DNA of 53,035 bases from Nitrosarchaeum sp. (GTDB lineage: Archaea > Thermoproteota > Nitrososphaeria > Nitrososphaerales > Nitrosopumilaceae), in the NCBI GenBank assembly GCA_023265135.1, contig JAHFUM010000004.1:1-53035 (forward strand), written 5' to 3'. The position numbers and the translations under genes were made by a program. The notes under the pieces were generated by a model, which worked only from the letters and a program-made list of their open reading frames with translations, was not told the origin of the DNA and made no database searches. This document shows, piece after piece, positions 26,007-35,475 of this stretch. Positions within the stretch are counted from its first letter, which is position 1; each line of letters begins with the position of its first letter.

Positions 26007-27381
26007 CATTGCAATTTACATACCAAGATTATTCATAGATGCAGCTGATTTTGCAAAAGCAAGAGGATTAGACCCTGAAAAACTTCAAAAAGGTTTAGGT
26101 GTATCTCAGATGGCAATTGTAGATACTAATCAAGACCCGGCATGTCTTGCAGCAAATGCATGTCTTCAGATTATGCAAAAAAACAAGTTATCACCAGAAG
26201 ATATTGGAAGATTGTATGTCTCCACTGAATCTTCATTTGATGAATCAAAGGCAATGAATTCGTATGTCATTGGAATGTTAGAACAGGTTTACGGTCAGGG
26301 TGCTTTTGAGCATTGTGGAGGAGTAGAAACAAAATTTGCCTGTGTTAGTGGGTCTTATGCACTTTATGATAATACTAATTGGATTAGAGCAGGAGAAGCA
26401 GAAGGAAAACAAGCATTAGTAGTAGTGTCAGATATTGCAAAATACGATTTGGGTTCTAGTGGTGAGATGACACAGGGAGCTGGAGCAGTAGTAATGCTAC
26501 TTAATGATGAACCAAGATTATTGGCATTTGATCCAAAGGTAACAGCAACATCAATTAAAGACGAATACGACTTTTACAGACCATTTGGAAAGGAAACACC
26601 AATTGTACATGGTCAATACTCCAATCTTTTGTATATGATTCAGGTAAGAAAAGCACTTGAAATTTACAAGAAAAAAGCTCTTTCATCAGGATTAATGAAG
26701 TTAGAGCCAGGTGAAACAATACTAGATCATATGGATTATCTTAACATGCATTTACCATACAGCAATATGGGAAAAAAGGCTCTTGCATATCTAATAAGAC
26801 ATGAATGGCGTCAACTTCCTAGATGGAAAAAACTAATCCAAGATATGGGTATGCTAGAACCTGTACCAAAAGATCCTCGTGGAACAATTGAATCAGTACT
26901 AGGAGACGAAGAATTTATGGCAAAAGACCATGAATTTACAAAATTATTTACAAAAACAAAAGAATTCCAAGAAGTGTATGAATCAAAACTTGCAAGCTCA
27001 TTAATTGCATCAAAGATGATTGGAAATCTATACACTGCATCATTGTACCTTGGATTTAGAAGCTGTCTTGAATTTGAATACCAAAAAGGAATTGATTTGA
27101 ATGGAAAACGTGTAGGATTTGGCTCATATGGAAGTGGAAGTAGTGCAATGGTGTTCAGCGGTCTAATTCAACCTCAATATGAAGAGGTTGTAAAAAATAT
27201 GAATTTAGAAGCAGAACTTGCTCCAAGAAGAAAACTTACGCTACAAGAATACGAGATACTACATGAAAATAAGCTTTCCCCAGAAGAACCCATGCTTAAT
27301 ACAAAAAGAGAGTTCATCTTAGTAGATGTCAATACAACTACTGAGTCAAGAGGCGAAAGACGATACATATTCAACGAATAA
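25987..27381 (+). CDS. Hydroxymethylglutaryl-CoA synthase, archaeal type
   Basis: 464 residues from the ATG at 25987; a TTG at 25984 is the only other in-frame start. GGAGG at 25974-25978 is correctly spaced. It condenses acetyl-CoA with acetoacetyl-CoA to HMG-CoA for the mevalonate route to archaeal lipids. The catalytic Cys is about 119 in ETKFACVSGSYAL, the general-base Glu lies in STESSFDESKA (about 81), and the His in MHLPYSNMGKKA. Longer than compact archaeal forms (about 350), with a C-terminal extension. The next gene starts within its stop codon (TAATG). Confidence 0.93.
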   Translation: MAAGIDDIAIYIPRLFIDAADFAKARGLDPEKLQKGLGVSQMAIVDTNQDPACLAANACLQIMQKNKLSPEDIGRLYVSTESSFDESKAMNSYVIGMLEQVYGQGAFEHCGGVETKFACVSGSYALYDNTNWIRAGEAEGKQALVVVSDIAKYDLGSSGEMTQGAGAVVMLLNDEPRLLAFDPKVTATSIKDEYDFYRPFGKETPIVHGQYSNLLYMIQVRKALEIYKKKALSSGLMKLEPGETILDHMDYLNMHLPYSNMGKKALAYLIRHEWRQLPRWKKLIQDMGMLEPVPKDPRGTIESVLGDEEFMAKDHEFTKLFTKTKEFQEVYESKLASSLIASKMIGNLYTASLYLGFRSCLEFEYQKGIDLNGKRVGFGSYGSGSSAMVFSGLIQPQYEEVVKNMNLEAELAPRRKLTLQEYEILHENKLSPEEPMLNTKREFILVDVNTTTESRGERRYIFNE

Positions 27382-27932
27382 TGCAAGAAGAATCAAATCC
27401 AATCAAAGACTTTCTATTTGATTATCTAAAAAAATCTGAGGAAAAATTTCATAAGCTAATATCACAATCAAAATTCTCAGAAATAATTGATGATGTTTTG
27501 GAGAACTGTTATGACAAAGTAACTTTAATGGGAGAACAAGAAGAGAGTTTAGGAATTCTTTCCACCGGGTTATTGCATTATCTTTTAACTAATGCGCTAG
27601 TATCAAGTCAAAGAAAAATAGAACGTAATGGAATCCAAATAGATATCATCATACCAGATTTGAAAACATTGGAGACAGATCCAAAAAAAACTCTGATAAT
27701 TTGTATACCGAAAACTATTGACAAAAACATCATTGAAAGAAAATTGGAGTACCTGCAAAAAATCCAACCGGTTAAAGAGAATATTTGGTTAGTAATTACA
27801 AAAAAACTGGATTTTCAAAATAAAACATATGTGATTGAAAAGAAAAATTCGTCATTTTCAAAAATGATTTACGATATAACACAGTTTGTAAATGTTCAAG
27901 GTCAAAGTAAATTCAAAATATTACGAATTTAA
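27381..27932 (+). CDS. Hypothetical protein cotranscribed with HMG-CoA synthase
   Basis: 183 residues, not recognised. Residues 1-75 are helical and acidic. The middle shows alternating strands (QIDIIIPDL, KTLIICIPKT, ENIWLVITKK) separated by helices, an alpha/beta sheet that resembles restriction-endonuclease-like or Rossmann-like folds. No clear catalytic triad is visible, so no activity is claimed. Its ATG overlaps the upstream stop, so translation is probably coupled. Confidence 0.6.
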   Translation: MQEESNPIKDFLFDYLKKSEEKFHKLISQSKFSEIIDDVLENCYDKVTLMGEQEESLGILSTGLLHYLLTNALVSSQRKIERNGIQIDIIIPDLKTLETDPKKTLIICIPKTIDKNIIERKLEYLQKIQPVKENIWLVITKKLDFQNKTYVIEKKNSSFSKMIYDITQFVNVQGQSKFKILRI

Positions 27933-27935
27933 AAA

Positions 27936-28622
27936 TTAACTTAACAAATATTTGAAATCAATATTTTTTTTGAAAACACGATAAAGCGATGCATCTCCCA
28001 TGTCATCAATAAACGGGATTGAGCCCAATACAGGCACATTTGTTAAATTTTCTAAATCTCGTTTTAGATCTTTTACATCATATCCCTTGACATCAAAATT
28101 GTTGATCACGATACCTTTAATTGGAATTTTGTATTTTTCGCACATCTTACAAGTCATAATGGTATGATTAATAGCCCCAACTTTTGTTCTGGTGACAATA
28201 ATTGTCGGCAATTTCATATCTTTGATCAAATTTGTTACAAAATAATCTTGAAGAATAGGAGTCATTATGCCACCAATACCTTCAACTAACATCATCGAAT
28301 GAAGTTTGGATAATTTTTTAAAACTATTTAAAATCAGTTTAATATTTGGTTTTATTCTCAAATTTTTCAATGCAGCATAAGGAGATGCAGCAATTGAGAA
28401 AAATTGAGGATTTAATAGAATTTCAGGATCGCTTACTTGTGCTGCATTTGCTAAAATTTCTACATCTTCAGATTTAAATCCAATTTTTTGTGCAGTTCCT
28501 GCAGCAAATGGCTTCATTATTCCCACATCAATGCCCATCTTTCGAAAAGTCACTGCAAATCCAGCTGAAACGTATGTTTTTCCTACGTCAGTATCGGTTC
28601 CCGTGATAAATAGAGAATTCAA
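27936..28622 (-). CDS. bioD: Dethiobiotin synthetase
   Basis: 228 residues from a TTG start. It closes the ureido ring of dethiobiotin from DAPA, CO2 and ATP. The P-loop GTDTDVGKT is at 8-16 with K15; MKPFAAGT and VEGIGGIMTPI are the expected substrate and Mg motifs. It sits 4 kb from bioA-bioB-bioF with the TBP/TFB region between. Convergent with the gene after HMG-CoA synthase, 3 bases apart. Confidence 0.94.
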   Translation of the reverse strand: MNSLFITGTDTDVGKTYVSAGFAVTFRKMGIDVGIMKPFAAGTAQKIGFKSEDVEILANAAQVSDPEILLNPQFFSIAASPYAALKNLRIKPNIKLILNSFKKLSKLHSMMLVEGIGGIMTPILQDYFVTNLIKDMKLPTIIVTRTKVGAINHTIMTCKMCEKYKIPIKGIVINNFDVKGYDVKDLKRDLENLTNVPVLGSIPFIDDMGDASLYRVFKKNIDFKYLLS

Positions 28623-28836
28623 TAATTATCCATCATAATGTTTTATTGATTAATCTTTCACTTGCTAAATATACAAATTTCTGGGCGCTATATTTTTATA
28701 AATTTCCATGAACACAACACACATAGATAAATTATCAAATTTTTAATTTTTATTAAGATATTAACATAAAATATCGTTTTTATAACTAAAATCATTGTAT
28801 ACATGGGTTTGTATCCTAGAGAAACTAACTATAAAC

Positions 28837-29010
28837 ATGCAAGAAAAAACATTGGCATTGTTAAAACAAGATATTCTTACATATTGGACAGACTTGAAAG
28901 AAGGTGATTTTGAAGATAATGGTTTCTTAAAAGAACTCAATGCATGCATAGGATACTATAATGAGTATAAGCGTGGTCAATTAGTAAAAAAACAGAAAAA
29001 TGAAAACTGA
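28837..29010 (+). CDS. Small helical protein heading a microprotein cluster
   Basis: 57 residues from the ATG at 28837. A TTG 42 bases upstream is open, but the TATA-like TTTTTATAA at 28777-28785 argues against it. The sequence is acidic and helical (LALLKQDILTYWTDLKEGDF, then a Tyr/Lys-rich tail). Not recognised. The next gene overlaps its end by 11 bases. Confidence 0.55.
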   Translation: MQEKTLALLKQDILTYWTDLKEGDFEDNGFLKELNACIGYYNEYKRGQLVKKQKNEN

Positions 29011-29143
29011 AATATGTTTTGATTGTTATAGAATAATGGAGAAAAAAGAAGAAATTATAAAAAATAGCCATAGAATTTTTTGGATTTGTGAATCATGTGG
29101 TAAGAGAAAATACGAGAAACATGATCAATTAAAGGTAAATTAA
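29000..29143 (+). CDS. 47-residue zinc-ribbon microprotein
   Basis: It begins MKTEICFDCYRIMEKK and carries a second CxxC in WICESCGKRKYEKH. Two CxxC pairs 26 residues apart make a classical zinc ribbon. It overlaps the upstream gene by 11 bases in another frame, typical of an operon. The target may be nucleic acid or protein; unknown. Confidence 0.65.
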   Translation: MKTEICFDCYRIMEKKEEIIKNSHRIFWICESCGKRKYEKHDQLKVN

Positions 29144-29198
29144 CACAAAGGTTATGCTTGATGATTTCCTAATATACTTGGAACAACATGTAATAATT

Positions 29199-29312
29199 AT
29201 GAAATATTGCCATGATTGTTTAACACCAATTAATCGTAATTCATCAGAGGAATATTGTAGTTTCTGTAAAAGGGACAGAGACAATAAAAAAATCATCAAC
29301 CCGACAGTTTGA
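29199..29312 (+). CDS. 37-residue zinc-ribbon microprotein
   Basis: It reads MKYCHDCLTPINRNSSEE and then YCSFCKRDRDNKK. Two CxxC pairs 14 residues apart form a small ribbon or knuckle pair, followed by a basic tail. It lies 55 bases after the previous microprotein on the same strand. Function unknown. Confidence 0.65.
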   Translation: MKYCHDCLTPINRNSSEEYCSFCKRDRDNKKIINPTV

Positions 29313-29450
29313 TTTATTCACAAAACAGAATAAAATGCATACAGAGAATTCTATAAAAAATTATGAAATGACGATACTAGAATTTTGCATAATAAAACCA
29401 TCATGAAAAATTAGGTTATCGATATATTCAACCAAGTGTAATAATAAAAC

Positions 29451-29876
29451 ATGAAAAAAACTTTTGATAAAGATGCGAATAAAGAATTTCACAATAGACC
29501 GTCCAATGATGGAAATAAAACAACATCACGGAACTTACCAAATATTGAGTTATATGATAATGATGCATTAAGTGAACAAAAAATTCAAAGAAATGAGAAA
29601 CTATCAGAACTGTCCAAGCACATGAGTTTGATGTTTCCTTGGGATTTGTATGAAAATCTAGTACAGTTTTCAAAAGAAAATGGAATGACAATTACAGATA
29701 TAACAATAGACGCGTTGAATCAATATTTGTCTAAAAATGTAATTCAGAATAATGATATTGAAAAATTAAGAGAAAAAACAACAGAATTAGAAAAAGATCG
29801 ATCTGGAGAGGAACAAGCGTTCGATAGTTTGGAGAAAACGATAAAAAATGCAGTGCAAAAAGATTCTGAAGAATAA
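29451..29876 (+). CDS. Possible ribbon-helix-helix-like protein
   Basis: 141 residues. The first 55 are polar and disordered. At about 60-97, the pattern MFPWDLYENLVQFSKENGMTI, then DITIDALNQYL resembles a strand-helix-helix unit of CopG/Arc type, as in DNA-binding dimers. The C-terminal 40 residues are a charged coiled coil. The assignment is tentative. Its own TATA box probably lies in the AT-rich 29400-29430 stretch. Confidence 0.55.
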   Translation: MKKTFDKDANKEFHNRPSNDGNKTTSRNLPNIELYDNDALSEQKIQRNEKLSELSKHMSLMFPWDLYENLVQFSKENGMTITDITIDALNQYLSKNVIQNNDIEKLREKTTELEKDRSGEEQAFDSLEKTIKNAVQKDSEE

Positions 29877-29974
29877 ACTCTATTTTTTCATAAATGAGAC
29901 ATCTAAATTAGATTCAAGTCTTTGATTATATTGCAGGATGATTTTGTTATATTTTTACATGTAATTGATAATGT

Positions 29975-30172
29975 CTAAGAATTTGCTTCTGTCGTTATAT
30001 TTTCAGAATCTATTTGTTTTGTACCACATGATGGACAGATAGGATATTCTGATGGATAACAAGCCGGACATTTAGAACAGAAAAACATACTGTCGTTTTT
30101 CTTTTGATTGCCAACTATTTTATTAAGAAATTTTTTATTTGATTGGTCAAGGTATTCAAAATCATCATTCAA
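29975..30172 (-). CDS. 65-residue zinc-ribbon protein
   Basis: The first 30 residues are charged and helical. The C-terminal half has FCSKCPACYPSEYPICPSCG, giving CxxCxxC and CPxCG knuckles, enough for one zinc. A TATA-like AAATATATATG lies upstream on the minus strand. It sits downstream of TBP on the same strand, but with a 114-base gap and probably its own promoter. Confidence 0.65.
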   Translation of the reverse strand: MNDDFEYLDQSNKKFLNKIVGNQKKNDSMFFCSKCPACYPSEYPICPSCGTKQIDSENITTEANS

Positions 30173-30285
30173 AATTTAATCATCTAATTTTTTTACAATA
30201 TGTTGCATATATATTTGAACAACACACAAGTAGGACATATTATGATCATAGTTTGTACAGATATTTTTAAATTGTATTTATGATA

Positions 30286-30846
<561 letters not shown>

Positions 30847-30868
30847 AGTATATTGTTATTTCTCCAAC

Positions 30869-31789
30869 CTAAATGTCTGTATCTTGATCTAGTCTTAGAC
30901 CCTTGTATCTATTTCTTATTGTGACCTCAGTTACACTTGCAGCCTCAGCGATATCACGTTGAGTCATATTTTCACAATTTTTTACGCATGATAAGTATAA
31001 TGCTGCTGCTGCTAATCCCATAGGATCTTTACCGGCAGATTCTTCGTGTTCTTGTGCTACTTTAAGTACTTTAACTGCATATCGTTTTGTTTTTTCTGTG
31101 ATTCCAAGCTTGCTTGCAATTCTTGAAACACATTGAATTGGATCAACCACAGGCATTTTTAGATCCAATTCTCGATGTAGTAATCTATAACATCTTGCAA
31201 TGTCTTTTTTCTTAATATTACCTGCATCTGAAACATCTTTTAGAGTTCTAGGAGTCTCCGTGTCTCTACATGCTGCGTAAAGTGCAGATGCAATCAAGGC
31301 CGAAATTGAACGCCCTCGTACAAGGCCTTTCTCTAATGCTTTACGATAAATGTATGCTGCTTTTTCAACAACTGCATCAGAAAGTGCAAGTTTGTCTTTT
31401 AATCGAGTTAATTCACTTAATGCTTGTCTTAGATTTCTATCCGCTGATGCATGAACTTTGCTTCTGCTATCCCATGTTCTTAGTCTTTCAATAGTACTCT
31501 TCATAGCAGATGTAAGTGGTTTTCCAGACGAGTCGCGATTTATAGGGTTGATAATAGTGGCGAGCCCCCTATCATGGATTGCAAGCGAAGTTGGAGCACC
31601 TGTCCTAGTAGGATCTGTACCACCTTCCTTTGAAAATGATCTCCATTCAGGTCCAGAATCTTGCAATGTCTCAGAAATAACATATCCACATTTTCCGCAA
31701 AATCTTTCACCAGTTACATTATCAGTTAACATACAGTTTTTTCCACAACGTCCGCAAACAGTATCTGCGTTGATAATTTGTAAAACCAA
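30869..31789 (-). CDS. tfb: Transcription initiation factor TFB
   Basis: 306 residues from a TTG start; the TATA-like CCTATAATAACC at 31819-31830 gives a leader of about 10 bases and fits this start. An N-terminal zinc ribbon (CGRC at 12-15, CGKCG at 32-36), a B-finger region with WRSF and two cyclin repeats (about 110-200, 205-300) are present. TFB bridges TBP-DNA and RNA polymerase. The helix-turn-helix near the C-terminus (DIAEAASVTEVTIRNRYKGL) should read the BRE. Confidence 0.97.
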   Translation of the reverse strand: MVLQIINADTVCGRCGKNCMLTDNVTGERFCGKCGYVISETLQDSGPEWRSFSKEGGTDPTRTGAPTSLAIHDRGLATIINPINRDSSGKPLTSAMKSTIERLRTWDSRSKVHASADRNLRQALSELTRLKDKLALSDAVVEKAAYIYRKALEKGLVRGRSISALIASALYAACRDTETPRTLKDVSDAGNIKKKDIARCYRLLHRELDLKMPVVDPIQCVSRIASKLGITEKTKRYAVKVLKVAQEHEESAGKDPMGLAAAALYLSCVKNCENMTQRDIAEAASVTEVTIRNRYKGLRLDQDTDI

Positions 31790-32097
31790 AAATAAGACCT
31801 ATATTGCTTAGTTTGTTTCCTATAATAACCAGCTTATTTTATGAATTTTCATCTAAATACTAAAAAATTAAGTTTCGAGCACGAATTTGTCTAATAATCA
31901 ATGGTGTAACAATTTCAGATTACAAAAAATCCAGGATTAAGTTAAGAATAGACATTTATCCACAGATTATAGGTTTTTAAAAAATACAGTCAAGTTTCAG
32001 CTATTTCTCAGATTTTTCAAGAGGCGATTAAATAAAACTTTCAAATTCATTAAAATCCTACAACAATACCAATTCAACAAAACAATAAGCATGAAAC
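31790..32097. other. Intergenic region upstream of TFB
   Basis: 308 AT-rich bases. It holds the TFB promoter (minus strand, TATA near 31820-31830) and, farther right, sequence with no gene over 20 codons. TTTTTAAAAAATAC near 31975-31988 could be a TATA box, but it lies over 100 bases before the next plus-strand gene. Confidence 0.5.
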
Positions 32098-32193
32098 ATG
32101 ACATGCACAAAGTGCAAAATCAGGATAAATAAAAAACAAGACAAATATCATAATCATAATTGTGTAGATTGTTCAGATATCTTTTGGTCATGA
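32098..32193 (+). CDS. 31-residue zinc-ribbon microprotein
   Basis: It reads MTCTKCKIRINKKQDKYH and then CVDCSDIFWS, with two CxxC pairs 18 residues apart. An alternative ATG frame from 32091 is only 13 codons and has no cysteines. The pattern matches the other zinc microproteins in this window. Confidence 0.55.
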   Translation: MTCTKCKIRINKKQDKYHNHNCVDCSDIFWS

Positions 32194-32198
32194 GGTGA

Positions 32199-32291
32199 AA
32201 GGATTGTCATCTCTGTCATTCTAGTGTAGAAATAATAATCAATTCTGACAAAATTCCAATTTGTAAAATATGCCGAAAACGCCTTGTTTAA
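32199..32291 (+). pseudogene. Zinc-ribbon microprotein frame without a start codon
   Basis: Thirty codons read KDCHLCHSSVEIIINSDK and then CKICRKRLV, with two CxxC pairs 16 residues apart, so the frame looks coding. But it begins just after an in-frame TGA and has no ATG, GTG or TTG. AAG stands where ATG would be expected, 1 base after GAGGTGAA, a Shine-Dalgarno-like run. Likely a start-codon mutation, or use of an unusual start. Confidence 0.35.
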
Positions 32292-32415
32292 TTTAGTAAT
32301 AAATAATAAAAAATAACAAGTTTTTCAAAATATATAATATAAAAAAATCGTTAGTTCAACATCATAAATTTTAATTATGAAAAACCCTAAATAATCATAA
32401 ATCATAAAAAGATAA

Positions 32416-32622
32416 TTGATTGAATCTCTAAACTATATTGGTCGTACGTTTATTCTTTTATTAACTGGTGTAGGATTAATTTTATTTTGGAGGGGGATAT
32501 GGCAGATGTCTGAAAAACTATTCTCATCACAAATTAGCTTGGTTTTAGGTCTCGTGATATTAATTGGAATTGCAATTTTTGAAAAAAAACAAATTTTCAA
32601 AATCTTAGGTATATCACATTAA
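32416..32622 (+). CDS. Small membrane protein
   Basis: 68 residues from a TTG start. Two hydrophobic segments (about 8-26 and 38-55) are separated by a short Trp/Arg-rich loop (FWRGIWQMSEK), and the tail is Lys-rich. A shorter start at Met31 would lose the first helix. TATA-like ATATATAATATAAA lies about 80 bases upstream. Not recognised. Confidence 0.55.
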   Translation: MIESLNYIGRTFILLLTGVGLILFWRGIWQMSEKLFSSQISLVLGLVILIGIAIFEKKQIFKILGISH

Positions 32623-32786
32623 TCTGTGAATAATTTTCATAACACTTCAAAATCATATATTATGTAGAAATCATATCAAACTGAATGTGTTAAGAATACT
32701 AAAAAATATCTCAAATATAAGAAAACCAAAAATTTTGTATTTGATAACATTGGATTATTAAGATCAAGCAGTATAAGAAAAATGAA

Positions 32787-34100
32787 TTGATAAAGAAGAG
32801 CTTTGTTTGGCATCCAAATACACAGATGAAAGAATGGGATTTTTTTAATGAGATTATCAAAGCCAAAGGAATGTGGCTTACTGATTCAAATGGAAATAAT
32901 CTATTAGATGGAGTTGCATCGATGTGGTGTAATGTGTGGGGTCATTCCAAACCTGAATTAGTAAATGCAATTATAAAACAAAGCAAGAAACTACAACACA
33001 CATCTTTATTTAATTTAACAAATGAACCTGCAGAAAAACTTGCAGAGAATCTAGTAAAAATATCACCTGGAATGCACAGAGTGTTTTATTCAGACAATGG
33101 TTCTTCTGCAATGGAAATTGCATTCAAAATAGCATTGCAATATTGGAATAATACTGGGGTAAAAGAGAAAACAAAGATTGTCGCATTAGAAAATGGATAT
33201 CATGGAGATACATTTGGTGCAATGGCTGTAGGTTATATTCCAAAGTTTTTTGACAAGTTCAAAAAACAATTATTTTCAACAATACAAATTCCTGTACCTA
33301 ATAAATACAGAATTCCAAAAGGATATACTTATTTGGATTATCAGAATTTTTGTATAGAAAAAATTGAAAACCAATTTTCTAATGATGATAAAATTGCCGC
33401 ATTTGTTATGGAGAGTGGGGCACAAGTAGCAGGGGGAGTGATTATATTTCCTAAAGGATTTCAAAGAAAAATAAGCAAGATATGTAAAAAATACAACGTA
33501 TTATTGGTTTTAGATGAAATAGCAACAGGTTTTGGACGTTTAGGTTCTATGATTCAATATACAGAACAGAATAGTATTCCAGATATTGTTGCGTATGGAA
33601 AAATGATGACTGGGGGGTATCTTACAATGGGGGCAACTTTGACAACCAAAAAAATTTATGATTCATTTTTAGGAGAATTCAATGATTCGAAGCATCTATT
33701 TCACGGACATACATTTACAGGCAATCCATTATCTGCAGCAGTTTCAAATGAGAATCTAAAATTATATCAAAAAAATAACTTGATTAAAAAAATTCAAAAA
33801 ACATCAAAAGTGTTTGAAGAATATTTTGACAAAATTACAGAAATAGAAATTGTAGGAGACGTCAGACAAAAGGGGATGCTTATGGGAATAGAACTAGTTA
33901 AAGACAAAAAGACCAAGGTGCCAATATATTCTAAAAAATCATTAAACAAGATTTTCTTTGAAGAGGGGAAAAAACATGGGATATATCTTCGCACATTAGG
34001 AAATATTGTCATGCTTGTACCCCCATTGGCAATATCTGAAGAAGAACTAGATCTGCTACTAAGTAGAACCGTGAAAACCATCAAATCAGTACAAACCTAA
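32787..34100 (+). CDS. bioA: Adenosylmethionine-8-amino-7-oxononanoate aminotransferase
   Basis: 437 residues from a TTG start; the ATG three codons upstream reads into a stop. This class III aminotransferase makes DAPA from KAPA, usually with SAM as amino donor. The PLP lysine is K272 in VAYGKMMTGGYLTMG, and D243 in LDEIATGFGR contacts the pyridine. GSSAMEIAFKIAL and ENGYHGDTFGAM are typical. It is first of three same-strand biotin genes, separated by gaps of 160-230 bases. Confidence 0.94.
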   Translation: MIKKSFVWHPNTQMKEWDFFNEIIKAKGMWLTDSNGNNLLDGVASMWCNVWGHSKPELVNAIIKQSKKLQHTSLFNLTNEPAEKLAENLVKISPGMHRVFYSDNGSSAMEIAFKIALQYWNNTGVKEKTKIVALENGYHGDTFGAMAVGYIPKFFDKFKKQLFSTIQIPVPNKYRIPKGYTYLDYQNFCIEKIENQFSNDDKIAAFVMESGAQVAGGVIIFPKGFQRKISKICKKYNVLLVLDEIATGFGRLGSMIQYTEQNSIPDIVAYGKMMTGGYLTMGATLTTKKIYDSFLGEFNDSKHLFHGHTFTGNPLSAAVSNENLKLYQKNNLIKKIQKTSKVFEEYFDKITEIEIVGDVRQKGMLMGIELVKDKKTKVPIYSKKSLNKIFFEEGKKHGIYLRTLGNIVMLVPPLAISEEELDLLLSRTVKTIKSVQT

Positions 34101-34262
34101 GTGATGTAATTATGAAGCAACTAAAACATCATTTTTATTAAATATGTTTTTTGAATAAATTTCGAAAAATAAGATGACATAAATGCATTTTTAAAAGTAT
34201 GTATCTTACGCACAAACGATGATTTTCAGGTCACTAATCTTTTTTAATGTAATTTTATAAAA

Positions 34263-35249
34263 ATGATCATGAATAATGAATTTGAATTTATCAAAGAATG
34301 CCAAGAAAATGTATTTTCAGGAATTGGAATTTCAACCGATGATGCTGAAAAACTGTTTAACATATCAGATAAAAGCATCAAAGAATTGGCCAGAGCTGCA
34401 AATCAAATAACTAGAGATTTCAATGGAAATAAAGTGGATGTTGAACAATTAAACAACATCAAAAAAAATGCATGTAGTGAAGATTGTTCTTTTTGTGGTC
34501 AATCTGCATTTTTTGATACAGGAATTGAAACATATCAGTTACCAACAGCTGATGAAGTGGTAATTAAAGCAAGTAAAGCAAAAAATGAAGGAGCAGAATC
34601 TTATTGTCTTGTTGCAGCATGGAGAGAGCCATCCCCTAAAGATTTTGATAAAGTTTGCAACATAATAAAAGAAATCAACAGTAAAGTTGGAATTAATGTT
34701 GAATGCAGCTTAGGATTTCTTACATATGATCAAGCAAAAAAACTCAAAGATCTCAAGGTAAAAAGATACAATCATAATTTGGAAACATCAAAATCAAAAT
34801 TTTCAGAAATTTGTACTACACATACTTATGAAGACAGATTGAAAACTTTAAAAATTGCCCGGGATGCGGGATTAGAATTGTGCACTGGTGGAATAATTGG
34901 ATTAGGTGAAACAAGAAAACAAAGAATAGAATTAGCATTGGAATTAGCTACACTTTATCCTGAAGAAGTAACTATAAACATACTGGTTCCGGTACCTGGT
35001 ACTCCATTGGAATTACAAACAAAATTAGAAAATTCTGAGATTGTAAGAATGTTTTCAGTAATAAGATTTCTTTTACCAGAATCCGTGATAAAAATTTCAG
35101 GCGGAAGAGAAACAAATCTTGATGATTCAGGTGAAGAGTTATTGCAAAGCGGTGCAAACGGCATAATCACATCAGGGTATCTTACAATGGGAGGAAACAA
35201 CTCTGAGAAAGATTTGGAAATGATAAAAAAGATAGGATTAGAAGCTTAA
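34263..35249 (+). CDS. bioB: Biotin synthase
   Basis: 328 residues, radical SAM. It inserts sulfur into dethiobiotin. The 4Fe-4S cluster cysteines are C71, C75 and C78 (ACSEDCSFCGQS). Also seen are CLVAAWREPSP, YNHNLETS (about 156-163), GGIIGLGETRKQRIE and LVPVPGTPLE. Arg in the [2Fe-2S] region, ISGGRE near residue 280, is present. Two in-frame ATGs (34263, 34269) are close and equivalent. TATTTT and TTTTTAAAAG elements upstream suggest its own promoter. Confidence 0.94.
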   Translation: MIMNNEFEFIKECQENVFSGIGISTDDAEKLFNISDKSIKELARAANQITRDFNGNKVDVEQLNNIKKNACSEDCSFCGQSAFFDTGIETYQLPTADEVVIKASKAKNEGAESYCLVAAWREPSPKDFDKVCNIIKEINSKVGINVECSLGFLTYDQAKKLKDLKVKRYNHNLETSKSKFSEICTTHTYEDRLKTLKIARDAGLELCTGGIIGLGETRKQRIELALELATLYPEEVTINILVPVPGTPLELQTKLENSEIVRMFSVIRFLLPESVIKISGGRETNLDDSGEELLQSGANGIITSGYLTMGGNNSEKDLEMIKKIGLEA

Positions 35250-35475
35250 GTGAATTAGATATTTGTTTTATACAGATATTATCAAAAGTATATTTGTAAA
35301 AATTGTAAACTTTAATGAAATGAATAATAAAAGAGAAACAAGTAAACCAAATAACTGCTTCTAAATATTACCTATACATCAGCATAAATTAAAACATTAA
35401 GGAAAAAATCAGATTGTAATTAAGATAATAAGAAAGGAATTTACGCTTGACTGATCTTAATTTAGAATAATTGAC

